35,745 nucleotides of DNA from Deltaproteobacteria bacterium. Its GTDB lineage: Bacteria > Desulfobacterota > Desulfarculia > Adiutricales > Adiutricaceae. The notes below the pieces were generated by a model, which was not told the DNA's origin, searched no databases, and saw nothing but the letters and a program-made list of their open reading frames with translations. The translations under genes and the position numbers were made by a program. Shown here one piece after another: positions 1 through 10,350 of this stretch (its first letter is position 1; each line of letters starts with the position of its first letter). Where the stretch lies: NCBI GenBank assembly GCA_031288415.1, contig JAITRL010000063.1, positions 1 through 35,745 on the forward strand. Reading direction: 5' to 3'.

Positions 1-1578
1 GGAAGGGCGCTGGCCGCGGCCTGTTCCTTCCCGGTCTCGGACGGGCTCGAGATCTACACCAACTCGCCCAAGGTGCGCGAGGCCCGCCGCCTGGTGGTGG
101 AGCTCCTCCTGGCCAACCACCCCCAGGACTGCCTCACCTGCGACCGCAACCAGACCTGCGAGCTCCAGAAGCTGGCCCTGGACCTGGGCGTGAAGGAGGT
201 TCGCTTCGAGAAGTCGAAGCCGACCTGGGAGATCGACCGCACGAGCCCCAGCCTGGTGCGCGACCCCAACAAGTGCGTGCTGTGCGGCCGTTGCGTCAGG
301 GTCTGCTCCGACAAGCAGACCTGCTCGGTCTACACCTTCGCCAACCGCGGCTTCAGCTCCATCGTCACCCCCGCCTTCGGCAAGGGCCTTGGCGAGGTGG
401 CCTGCACCCTCTGCGGGCAGTGCTCCTCCATCTGCCCCGTGGGAGCGATCACCGTCAAGGACGACACCGAGGCGGTCCTCAAGGCCATCGACGACCCCGA
501 AAAGATCGTGATCGTGCAGACGGCCCCCTCGGTCCGCGTGGCCCTGGGCGAGATGTTCGGGGCGCCTTCGGGCTCCATCGTCACCGGCAAGATGGTGGCG
601 GGCCTCAGGCGCGCCGGCTTCGACCGGGTGCTCGACACCAACTTCACCGCGGACGTCACCATCATGGAGGAGGCGACCGAGTTCCTCCACCGCCTCGAGT
701 CGGGCGGCAAGGACAAGCTCCCCATGATCACCAGCTGCTCGCCGGGCTGGATCAACTTCATGGAGATGTTCTACCCCGACCTCGTCGAGCATCACTCCAC
801 CTGCAAGAGCCCCCAGCAGATCTTCGGCGCCCTGGTGAAGACCTTCTACGCCGAGCGGGAGAAGCTCGACCCCTCCAAGATCGTCTCCGTCTCCATCATG
901 CCCTGCACCGCCAAGAAGTTCGAGTGCACCCGGCCCGAGATGAACGCCTCCGGCTACCAGGACGTGGACTACGTGCTCACGACCAGGGAGCTCGGCAAGC
1001 TCTTCAAGAGCCTGGGCATCTCGTTCGAGGACATCAAGCCCGAGGAGTACGACCCGATCATGGGCATCGGCACCGGCGCGGGCACCATCTTCGGGAACAC
1101 CGGCGGGGTCATGGAGGCGGCGCTCCGCACCGCCTACGAGGTCGTGACCAAGAAGACCCTCCCCTCCATCGAGCTGACCGCCGTCCGCGGCATGGCGGGC
1201 CTCCGCGAGGCCGAGATAGACCTCGACGGCACCAAGATCAAGGTCGCCATCGCCCACGGCCTCGGCAACGCCCGGAAGATCATGGATGCCATCAAGGCCG
1301 GCAACCCCAACAAGTGGCACTTCATCGAGGTGATGGCCTGCCCCGGCGGCTGCATCTCCGGCGGGGGCCAGCCCATCGCCCACGACATCAACTACCGCGC
1401 CAAGCGCATCGCGGGCCTCTACGACGACGACCGCCACCTGGCCCTCCGCAAGAGCCACGAGAACCCCGAGGTCCAGGCCCTTTACAACGAGTACCTCAAG
1501 GAGCCGGGCGGCCACCTCTCCCACAAGCTGCTCCACACCACCTTCCACAACGCCCACATGGATCTCTTCACGGCGTAG
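1..1578 (+). CDS. hydA: [FeFe] hydrogenase catalytic subunit, HndD/HydA type (NAD(P)-linked/electron-bifurcating complex style), 5' truncated by window edge
   Basis: Frame 1 is open from base 1 (GRALAAACSFPVSDGLEIYTNSPKVREARR, the 2Fe-2S ferredoxin-like N-terminus). Then HPQDCLTCDRNQTCELQ (His-Cys3 cluster), two 4Fe-4S motifs (CVLCGRCVRVC, CTLCGQCSSIC), and H-cluster motifs TSCSPGW, MPCTAKKFE, MACPGGCISGGGQP. Confidence 0.96.
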   Translation, partial: GRALAAACSFPVSDGLEIYTNSPKVREARRLVVELLLANHPQDCLTCDRNQTCELQKLALDLGVKEVRFEKSKPTWEIDRTSPSLVRDPNKCVLCGRCVRVCSDKQTCSVYTFANRGFSSIVTPAFGKGLGEVACTLCGQCSSICPVGAITVKDDTEAVLKAIDDPEKIVIVQTAPSVRVALGEMFGAPSGSIVTGKMVAGLRRAGFDRVLDTNFTADVTIMEEATEFLHRLESGGKDKLPMITSCSPGWINFMEMFYPDLVEHHSTCKSPQQIFGALVKTFYAEREKLDPSKIVSVSIMPCTAKKFECTRPEMNASGYQDVDYVLTTRELGKLFKSLGISFEDIKPEEYDPIMGIGTGAGTIFGNTGGVMEAALRTAYEVVTKKTLPSIELTAVRGMAGLREAEIDLDGTKIKVAIAHGLGNARKIMDAIKAGNPNKWHFIEVMACPGGCISGGGQPIAHDINYRAKRIAGLYDDDRHLALRKSHENPEVQALYNEYLKEPGGHLSHKLLHTTFHNAHMDLFTA

Positions 1579-1698
1579 GAAGCCTTTAGCCTCGCCGCTC
1601 CGTCGGGAAGCGGCCCGCGCGGCCTGACCGCGCGGCGCCTGTCACCCCTCCCCTTCCGGGGCCGTAATGCCCCTGAAGGCGCGGACACTCAGCATGAC

Positions 1699-1731
1699 AA
1701 GGGCCGGGATGCCTTCAGTCCCGGCCCTTTT
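1699..1731 (+). terminator. Rho-independent terminator downstream of the hydrogenase gene
   Basis: Perfect 9-bp stem gggccggga/tcccggccc (1701-1709/1719-1727), followed by a T-run (tttt). Confidence 0.75.
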
Positions 1732-3283
1732 CGTTTCGTCGTCGGCCCGAGGGTAAAGTTCCGGCGGGCCGAGCGGCAGAAAAAGTTCCGGAGGGCCGAG
1801 CCGCAGAGAAGCGGCGACGGCGGAAGCGCGCCGCGGGAGGGAGAGCGGCCCGCCGGAGCGGAGAGGGGCAGCGCGGCCGGCAAGGCCGCGTCAGGGGCCC
1901 GCCGGCCTGAGACGCGAGCGGCCTGCAGGAGGGCAGCTTGCGCCCCGGATCCTGCGGCAGGGGCATCGTCCCGATCCCCTGCGGGCGCCCGAAGGGAGAA
2001 AGACCGCCCAGGCCTGGCCGTGAGCCAGAGGTTTTGCGGGTTAACGACGGGGGATCAAGCGCGCGGGAGGGGCCTTCGGCGCGGGACTGCCGCGGCAAGC
2101 GGCATTAAACGAAAACGGGCAGGGCTTCGCCGGAGCCTGGGCAAAGGAGCGCCGGAAGCGAAGACGCGGCGGCGATGCCGGAGAGGCGGGGCAGGGGTTT
2201 AAGTCGCGTAGCGGCGGCGTCTCCGCCGCAAGGGGAGCCGGCAGCGGAATCATGGGCGGACGTGCTTTCGCTTGACGGCGAACAGGCAGCGACTCATTGG
2301 ACCGGCGATGATGCGGCGCTAAACGGGACAGAGGGGAACTTCGGCGCGACGCCGGCCTGGTCTTCCTGTCATCAGGCCTTCCGGCGCCGTTTGCGGAAAA
2401 GGGCGCAAGGGGGCCGCCATGCGGCGTCTGTGGGCTGCGGTTCAGGACAAAAAGCCCGGAGCCGGCAGAGAGGAAGGCTACGGATTTCGGCAACGCCCGC
2501 CCGGATCGCGGCGGAGGGAAAGGTCTGGCAGGGGGGGAAGAGGCGGAAAACGGTTGACAAACGTGACGAAAACGGTAAAAAATGTGGCTAATCGTTCCCT
2601 GAACTGCCTGTTTTCCCTCAGATCCCGCCGGTTCCGTCAACGGGGCAGGCTGATTACCGGCAACTATACGCATGAGACGTTGAAAGACGTGATTTTGCGC
2701 CACATGAAAGTTTTGTGACGAATCAAACTGAAATCGCCAGAGGCCGCCTTACGGCCGCGCGCTGCGCCCTGGCCGGCGGCGGCCGCAGGGGGCCCGGAGG
2801 CGCTTAAAGCCGGCCGAACGAAGAGGCGACCGGACAAGCGCCGGGGGGATTAGCCCGGAATGGCAGGCCGCGCCGGAAATCGCCCCCGCTCAGGCGCATG
2901 GCCGGGCAAGGGTGACCGCCGCCGCCCCGGCCCTTGGCGGCCTTGAAACAATCCGGCGAGGTCTTGCGGCCGGGCGGGAAAACGGTTCCGCCGGGAGCGC
3001 CATTACCGGAAGCGGCGGCCGCGCCTGCCTTGGCGGCGAAAATCGGCTCAGCCGTCGCCGCAGGCGACGCGGCCTTCCTGAAAGCGGGGGGAACGGCGCC
3101 TGCGGCGCTCCCCCGTCGTCGGCAGGCCCCTGGGCCGACAGGGCGTTTTTCAGGACCGCTTCCCCGCCCCGCGCCGGCATTGCCGGTCAAAGGCGAACCG
3201 GTTCCGGGCGCGAGGCGTGATTCGGCTTCGCGGGCCGGCCGCAAACCTGGCCGCGTCAAGGCAGGTTTTCCGGGAGAGTCAGG

Positions 3284-5197
3284 ATGGGCCTAAAATCCAA
3301 AATAGCCATAGGCTTCGCCGCCATATGCCTCATTTTCATCGCGGTCAGCGTTATAGTCGCGGTAGAGCTCGCCGCGATCAGCTATGAGACCCATGAGCTG
3401 AACAACGTCATCACGCCGAGCGCCGCCAAGGCCGCCGAGCTCAAGTACTCGGTGACCCGCGAGGCGCTTCTGATCGCGGGTTACGCCGAGTCCGGCCAGG
3501 ACGGGCTTTGGGCGGCCGCTACGGAGGTCAGGCGGCTCAACAACGCCATGGCGGAGGAGCTCAAGGGCCCCGTCGGACTCCTGTCCGCGGACCGTCCTGA
3601 GCTGGCCCAGGGCCTTGCCGCGTTCGAAAGCAGCTACAGGAGGTTCCAGGAGTCAAGCGAGAGGCTGCCTGAGCTGAACCGTTCGGACCGGGACACCTGG
3701 GACAAGACGCTGAAGGAATATGACGGTTTCCAGGAGGCTTTGCGCGGATACGAGCAGGCCATGGACGAGCGGCTTGCGGCCTCCCTGCGGTCCGGGGCGG
3801 AATTTTCCGAACTCAAGATCCAGTACCGGAGGGTGGCGAGCGCAGCCGATCTCAGACGGCAGGGGGGGGATTTCTTCGCCACGCTGCAGGCCGGCCATCT
3901 CACGCGCGACGTGTCGGCCCTGGAGCGGTCGGCATCCATGCTCGAGCGGCTCAGGACAGCCTCGGAGGCCATCCGCGACGACACCAGGTTCCCGGCCAAC
4001 AAGGCGCTGCTGGAGACCGTGCTCTCTTCGCTGGCGGGGTGCAAGGAGGCCATAAGCCGGCTCAAGGTTTCCATAACCGCCAGCGCGTTCAGCATGACCG
4101 AAGGGGCTGAGGCCAGGAACCAGGCCATAGAGGCCATAACCGGGCTCTCCGGCGATTTCGGCCGGATGACGCGCGAGTTCGCGGAAATGACGGGGAGCTC
4201 CATCGGAGCGAGCCGGCGGCTCTTGCTCGTCGGAGTGGCGGCCGCGCTCGCCTTGAGCGCCGTCATGTCGATCCTGCTGATAAGGGGCATCGTGGGGCCC
4301 CTCGTCAGGATTTCCGAGGCCCTGGCCGACGGCTCCGTCGACGTGGACATGACGGCCGGCGAGATCTCCTCGGCTTCCGGGAAAGTGGCCGACGGCAACG
4401 CCCGCGCGGCGACCGCCCTGGAGGAGACGAGCGCCAGCGTGGAAGAGCTCTCCTCCATGACCCGACGCAACACGGAGAACGCGCTGAGGGCGAGGGAAGT
4501 GATCACCGGCGCGACCGAGTACGCCGCGAAGAGCGCGGAGAGCTCCGATCAGACCATGGACAAGGTGATGGAGGCCATGAACCAGATAGCGGCGAGCGGG
4601 AGCGAGATCGGCAAGATCATCAAGACCATCGACGAGATCGCCTTTCAGACGAACATTCTCGCGCTGAACGCTTCCGTGGAGGCGGCGCGGGCGGGGGAGG
4701 CCGGGGCCGGCTTCGCCGTGGTGGCCGATGAGGTCCGCAACCTGGCCATCAAGTCCAAGGAAGCGGCCAAGAACACCGGAGAGCTCATAGCGAACACCAT
4801 AGACAACATCAGCTTAGGCACGCGCCTGGTCAGGCAGTCCTCCGAGACGTTCAATGCCGTCGTCGAGAGCGTCAAGAAGGTGTATTCCTTAATCGGGGAA
4901 GTGGCCGAAGCATCCAAGCAGCAGGCGGCCGGCATAAGCCAGATCAACGCGGCGATCCGCCAGCTGGACCAGGTGACGCAGGGAAGCGCCGCCGTGTCCG
5001 AGGAGACGGCAAGCCACGCGGCCGTGCTTTCCCGCAACGCGGATCACCTTGAGGAGCAGGTGGAACAGCTGTTGCGCCTCATAGAGGGGAGCGCCGCCCG
5101 GCACCTCGCCACCGCCCGGGAAACCGCAGGCGCCGCCGGCCAGGGGGCCGGCCGGGGCGGAGGGCCCGCCGGAAGACTTTTGCCGCCCGCCTCATGA
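3284..5197 (+). CDS. Methyl-accepting chemotaxis protein
   Basis: N-terminal TM helix (IAIGFAAICLIFIAVSVIVAVE), second TM (RLLLVGVAAALALSAVMSILLI), and the conserved MCP hairpin tip IDEIAFQTNILALNASVEAARAGEAGAGFAVVADEVRNLA. Confidence 0.96.
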   Translation: MGLKSKIAIGFAAICLIFIAVSVIVAVELAAISYETHELNNVITPSAAKAAELKYSVTREALLIAGYAESGQDGLWAAATEVRRLNNAMAEELKGPVGLLSADRPELAQGLAAFESSYRRFQESSERLPELNRSDRDTWDKTLKEYDGFQEALRGYEQAMDERLAASLRSGAEFSELKIQYRRVASAADLRRQGGDFFATLQAGHLTRDVSALERSASMLERLRTASEAIRDDTRFPANKALLETVLSSLAGCKEAISRLKVSITASAFSMTEGAEARNQAIEAITGLSGDFGRMTREFAEMTGSSIGASRRLLLVGVAAALALSAVMSILLIRGIVGPLVRISEALADGSVDVDMTAGEISSASGKVADGNARAATALEETSASVEELSSMTRRNTENALRAREVITGATEYAAKSAESSDQTMDKVMEAMNQIAASGSEIGKIIKTIDEIAFQTNILALNASVEAARAGEAGAGFAVVADEVRNLAIKSKEAAKNTGELIANTIDNISLGTRLVRQSSETFNAVVESVKKVYSLIGEVAEASKQQAAGISQINAAIRQLDQVTQGSAAVSEETASHAAVLSRNADHLEEQVEQLLRLIEGSAARHLATARETAGAAGQGAGRGGGPAGRLLPPAS

Positions 5198-5638
5198 TGC
5201 GGGCTGAATGCCCTAAGGTCCATGATCCGCGGTTTTGGGGAGGCGATCAGCGGCAGGCGCCTAAGGCTCCCGGCTGAAGGCCGGCCCCTCAGCCGCGGAG
5301 GGGGGCGCCGCCTGCGCCCCTGCGGCTCCTGACCGCCGGCGCCGCCTGAGGCAGGCGGGGTTCCTTGGACGGAACGCGGCTCCCGCGGCTCCGGCAACGC
5401 CCTTTCGCGTCTCGGCGGAGCGCCGTCCTTGCGGCCCTGCGGGAGGCAAGCCGCGGCCCGGCCCTGCCGCCGGCGTGAAACGGAACGCGGGGGCCTCTCC
5501 GGGCCCGCGGCGCGCTTAAAGCGCCTGGGGGCAGCCCGGACGGCCGGCGCCGGGCGGAAAGAGCCCTGCGGCGGCCGGGGACGTCTTTGGCCGCGCGGAA
5601 ACCGCGTTGTAGCAGGAGGATGGAGGGCTTTCGCGACG

Positions 5639-5681
5639 AAAAACGGCCGAAAACCGCCCCCGGAGGGGCGGTTTTCGGCCG
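5639..5681 (-). terminator. Rho-independent terminator for the minus-strand glucose dehydrogenase gene
   Basis: Perfect 17-bp inverted repeat cggccgaaaaccgcccc/ggggcggttttcggccg (5644-5660/5665-5681) with 4-nt loop, followed on the minus strand by TTTTT. Confidence 0.85.
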
Positions 5682-5745
5682 GAGGGTCATCGGCCTGCCG
5701 GAAAGCCGGAGGCCGGGGGCTTGGCCGCCGAAGGCCGCCCGCAGG

Positions 5746-7134
5746 TTACTTGCCCTTGTACTCGAAGACCAGAAGCGAGCCCGGGTTGGCGGGCTGCTGG
5801 GACGGGAGGCCGTTCTCGTCCAGGTGGTTTCCGGTCTTGTCGGTGATGACGTAGATGGACTTGCCGTCCGGGCTGATCAGGACCTGACGGTAGCGGTTGC
5901 GGGTGTGGAAGTACTTGACGATGTCGCCCTGGGCCTGCTTGCGGTCGGCGCTCAGGGGCACCCGGTAGAGGGCGCCGTTCTTAAGGCTGGAGATGACGAT
6001 CGAGTTCTGCCAGGCCTTGATCGGGCCGTCGGCCGGATAGTAGTCCAGGCTGGCTGGGGCGATGGTGGCCCAGCCCAGGTAGGCGAGCGCCCCGAACTTG
6101 GCATCCTGGAAATTATAGGCGCTGGGCATGGTGTAGAAGGTCCTGACGGGCTCCTTGTAGTCCTTGCGGTCCCACTTGGTTTCCTTCTCGGATGGTTGGT
6201 CGGGCGGCAGGTAGACCGAGCCGTCGATCTTGTCGCAGCCTTCGACCGCGGACCAGTTGATGTAGGCGTAAGCCTGATCGTCGGGGTAGCCGGCGATGAG
6301 CGGCCAGCCGTAGTTGCCGCCTGAGACGAGGATGTTGAGCTCGTCGTCGGTGGAGGGGCCCTGCTCGACCTCGAAGAGCTGGTCGTCGACGAACTTCAGG
6401 CCCTGGGGGTTGCGGTGCCCCGCGGTGAAGACGTGGCTCTTGACGCCGTTGAAGGCCGGGTTGTCGTCGGGGATGCTTCCGTCGGGGTTGAGGCGCAGCA
6501 CCTTGCCGACGTACGCCGACCAGTCCTTCGCGGCGACCTCGTCCGCCGTGGGGAGCCTCTGGGCCTCGTTGAGCTTGCAGCGGTTGGCCCCCTGGTTATG
6601 GCCCAGCTCGCCTTTGCTCAGGTAGAGCTTGCCGTCAGGGCCGAAGACAAGGCGGCCGCCCTGGTGATCTGTCCAGGCGGGGAGGCCGGAGAAGATCTCC
6701 TTGGGGTCGGACAGCTTCTTGGAGGCCTTGTCGTACTTGTAGGTCACGATTTTCTGGAGCTCCTTGTCGCCGTCCATGTAAGTGTAGGTAACGTAGAGGA
6801 GTCCGGAGGAGTCGAAGTCAGGGGCAAGGGCCAGGCCGAGCACCCCCTCGTGCTGAGGGCCGGTCTTCACGTCGGCTATCTCGACCAGCACGGCCTTGCT
6901 GCCTGTGGCGGGATCCACCTCGGTGATCTTCTTGCCTTCGCGCTCGGTGATCCAGAGCTTGCCTTCCGGCCCCCAGATCATGCCCCAGGGCGAGTCGAGG
7001 CCCTCGGCGACGACCTTGCCGGCAAACGGCTCGGCCACGGCGATCTCGTCACCGGGGGCCGCGAAGAGAGCGGGCGCGGCCAGGGCCGCCAAAACGAAAA
7101 ACAACGCGAAAACCATAAACCGATTCATTGACAT
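5746..7134 (-). CDS. gdhB: Soluble PQQ-dependent glucose/sugar dehydrogenase (GdhB-type beta-propeller), exported
   Basis: Signal peptide MSMNRFMVFALFFVLAALAAPALFA; AGGAGG RBS just upstream of 7134. Motifs resembling Acinetobacter s-GDH as I recall it: DHQGGRLVFGPDGKLYLSKGELGHNQ, YVGKVLRLNPDGSIPDDNPAFNGVKSHVFTAGHRNPQGL, EQGPSTDDELN, GGNYGWP, SSLKNGALYRV, TRNRYRQVLISPDGKSIYVITDKTGN, ANPGSLLVFEYKGK. The track ORF extends to 7236, but 7134 is the better start. Confidence 0.92.
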   Translation of the reverse strand: MSMNRFMVFALFFVLAALAAPALFAAPGDEIAVAEPFAGKVVAEGLDSPWGMIWGPEGKLWITEREGKKITEVDPATGSKAVLVEIADVKTGPQHEGVLGLALAPDFDSSGLLYVTYTYMDGDKELQKIVTYKYDKASKKLSDPKEIFSGLPAWTDHQGGRLVFGPDGKLYLSKGELGHNQGANRCKLNEAQRLPTADEVAAKDWSAYVGKVLRLNPDGSIPDDNPAFNGVKSHVFTAGHRNPQGLKFVDDQLFEVEQGPSTDDELNILVSGGNYGWPLIAGYPDDQAYAYINWSAVEGCDKIDGSVYLPPDQPSEKETKWDRKDYKEPVRTFYTMPSAYNFQDAKFGALAYLGWATIAPASLDYYPADGPIKAWQNSIVISSLKNGALYRVPLSADRKQAQGDIVKYFHTRNRYRQVLISPDGKSIYVITDKTGNHLDENGLPSQQPANPGSLLVFEYKGK

Positions 7135-10100
7135 TGAGACCTCCTGAACCAAAGGCGCTTCGAGGAAGCGCCGGACTCCGGGCGGGATAGGACAAGCGTC
7201 GTCGGCCGACGCTTCCGCCCCGGTGCGGACAGACATGACAAACCAAAGAAATTCAACCGGCCGTGCCGGGAAGACGAGGCGCGGGAGGCATCCCGGCCTT
7301 GCGGGGCGGCGCGGCCCTGCGGCGGGTCCTGAGTGGCGGCCCGCAAGGCCCGGGCGCGGGCCCGCAGGGCCCTACGCGGCAGGCCCAAGTCCAAGAAGCC
7401 GCGCCCCGGGCTTACGGGCGGGAATCGAGCGGGCGTCGGCGCAGGGCCCGGAAAAAAAAGCCTGCAAAGCCTGCAAGGTCGCCTCCGGCGCCTCGCTAAA
7501 GTCAGGCGCGCCGGCGTCGCGGGCCATGATATCCCCACGGCGAGGGCCGCAGGGAAGGCGCCCGGGACTTGCCGGGCGTCCCGGGCCGTTTGGCGGGGCG
7601 GCTGAAGGAGGCCTCAGCCGATATAAAGGTTCCGGCCCCAGGCGCGGCCGGGCGCCTGGGAAAAGGGCCGGGCCGCGGCATGGCTTTGGCGGGGGCGGGT
7701 CCGGACCGGCCGACAGGGACGTCCGGAGACCGCAGGCGCCGGGCTAAGGGGCCGCGGGGAAACAGGCCTGGCCCCCGGCCTGAACCGCTCATGAAGGCGC
7801 GGCGCCGGCTAAGAGCCCCGCCGCAAGGGAGGGAGCCTCATGCCTGCGCATGCCGCCTCATGCGTCTCATTCCCTGCATGCTTTTCTGCAGGTATTTCCT
7901 GTCCAATAAGGTAGCGGACTTCACTTTCAGCCCGGAGCGCCCGGCAAGCGAGGCGCGCGGAAGGCCGTTCGGGGGGGGATAGGGGGGCGGCCAGGCGGCA
8001 CCCGGCGGCGCTTGATAAGCTACAGGCCGCAGGCAGGCGCGGGCGCCTCGGGCGGCTTGGCAACGGTCAGGCTGCAGACGGCCGGGAACAAGGCGCAACG
8101 CGCCAGGCAAGGCTCGAGACTGCAGGGAAAGCCAGTCCTTCGCTCCCGCTTCCGGGCAAGTGCGGGAAGCGGTTTTCGGGAACCGGCGACAAGGAAAATG
8201 AGCTAATCAGAACCCGATTTCGCAAATGTTAAGGCAATGATGGCACAATTTATGTAAAGGCTCATCAGGGAGCCTGGAAGCCGAATCAGGCGCCCGGGAG
8301 GGCCGCTGACGTTTCTCGGCCTGCCGCGCCGCGGCATGGGGCTCTGCCGGCAAGGCGCCCCCGGTTCAGGCGCCGCGGCCCGGCGAACGGGTCAGGCCCG
8401 GGAATTTACAGGGCCGGCCGGAACGCGGCTTGCGGCCGGTAATCGCGGGCGGTCCGGCTGGTGAGGCGCGGGGCCTCCTTTCCTCCGGTAGGCAAGATAC
8501 CAGCATACGGCCGCGCTGTCAACGAGTCTCCCTCCGGGACCCCTGAGCCCGGTCGCCGCGCCTCCAATCGAGGCGGAGGCCCCTGAGCCCGTCCAGGCGG
8601 CTTGTGGGGTGCCGCCGAGGCTGTCAGGAGCCGGCACAGCGGCGGCGGCCCTGGTCGAAGGTCAGCCTGCGCGGGAAGGCTGAAGCCGCGGCTTGCAAAG
8701 AACTGTTCCGCCCGCCGGGACGGGTCCGGTCCCGTTGGGAGGGAGTTCAGGATGGAAGCGCGGGCGGAGCGGCGGCCGCGCCGGCCTGAAATTCGGAGGC
8801 CGCCGTGATTCATTTCGGCATCGGAACGTTTTTCGAACGCGGGAATGATTTTCGGCTTTGTCGGCGACGGCTTCGTTTACGGGAACGCCCGAACATTGCC
8901 GCGCGCGGATTCATGTGACATCCGGTCAAGGCTACGCCTGCCGCCTGCCGAGGGCAGGTCAGGTTTTCCGCCGCTTTCATCCGGTCGAGGCGCTTCGGCG
9001 CGCGGTGAAGCCGCGCCCGTCACTGAATCATGCCGCCATTGTCAAGGCCGCGACGATTCTAAACCGGGCTTCCGAAACAGGCTCTCAGGCTGTCCCGGGC
9101 GGCGGCGATCTTTCAGGCTGTTGCGGGGTCGCCGCTGGCGGGCAGGCCGACAAATCCGGCGGGCTGTCTTCAGCGCGCGAAAGCGAAGGCTATTTTTTTG
9201 GGGGGAGGCTTGGCGCAGGGTCCGGCGCCAAGGCGCCCGGCGCCGGGCCGTATCCCGCCGCCTGGATCTCGCGCCCGAAGCGGCTTAAGCGGTTTAAGGC
9301 CGCCGCCGGCATACCCAGGGCGCTCCGGCGGAAGTCGGCATGTTCCTCAAGGCGGCCGGAAGTATCCAAGCGGGGGGACGGCGCCTTTTCCGGAAAAGCC
9401 CGGCCAGGCGGCCGCGGAAGGCAAGGCAGGCTGAAATCATCGCGATTTTCCGGTCGCGGATTCAGGAGGCTTCCGAGGCCTGCGCGGCCGGGGACGCTTC
9501 ATGCTCGGCGTCTCGGCGAGGCCGCGCCGGCGCCGGCCGGATCAGAAGCAAACGCCGGAACGACGGGGGATGTTGGTTCTCGGGGGGGCGCGCAGGTGAT
9601 CATGGCGGGGCTCCGTTTACGCCCCGAGGGCGCTTTTGCGCGCAGGCTCATGCGGCAGGAGCCTGCAGGCGCGAGGGTCGGGTCTCAAGGCCAGGGAAAG
9701 CCGGAGGCGCCGCAAGACGGCGTCAGCGGGGGCATTGGCCGCAGGGAAGGCTTGCCCCGCGAGGGGCGCGGCTTCGCTTTTCAGGCAGCGGCTTGGCCCG
9801 GCTTGGGAAAGCGGGCCGCGGCACGTCTCAGGCAAATATGAGGGAGACTGAAGGCGGAAGCAGGATCAGGAGCCTGTCGAATTGAGCCTGAAGCGGCCTT
9901 GGCCCGGGCTGTCAAGGCTTCCGGCGGCTTGGCCGTCGAAGTCACCTGCAAGCCGCGCGATCCGGCATCCGGGGGCCTGAAGGACGGCGCGGGGACACCC
10001 TGCGGCGTACCGGCGGAAGGCGCCAAGGTTGACATGACGTTGGCCCGCGCCGGGCTCGGGGGCCGTTAATTCCGCTCCCCGGAAAGCCGGGGGCGGGGCA

Positions 10101-10350
10101 GGCAAAGCGGCTGTCGCGGGGTTCATGGCTCAGCCGCGTGGCCGGATATCGCGAGCGGTTGAAAGCGCGCGGCAAGCGAGCGGCGCTGTCGGCGATTGGC
10201 GGGAGGATCGGCCTTAAGGCAGGCCGGATTCCTGCCGGATGACTCCGACAGGGTCGGCCCTGCCGGCGCCTGCGCGGGAAAGCCTGCAGCAGCGGGGCTT
10301 AGGTGAGTCAGGGAAGAGCGCCGCGGCCTTCCGTACTTGCGGCTTCGCCT

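Noticed and set aside
273-1589. 438-aa +2-frame ORF within the hydrogenase gene
   Set aside because: Arg/His/Gly/Pro-rich out-of-frame shadow of the hydrogenase.
2041-2703. 220-aa minus-strand ORF in the gap before the MCP
   Set aside because: Pro/Arg/Ser/Ala-rich, no motif, no clear RBS; overlapping ORFs in other frames of equal plausibility.
8858-9841. 327-aa plus ORF in the 3.2 kb gap
   Set aside because: Composition like random GC-rich sequence (Gly/Arg/Ala), no hydrophobic pattern or known motif, other frames also open.
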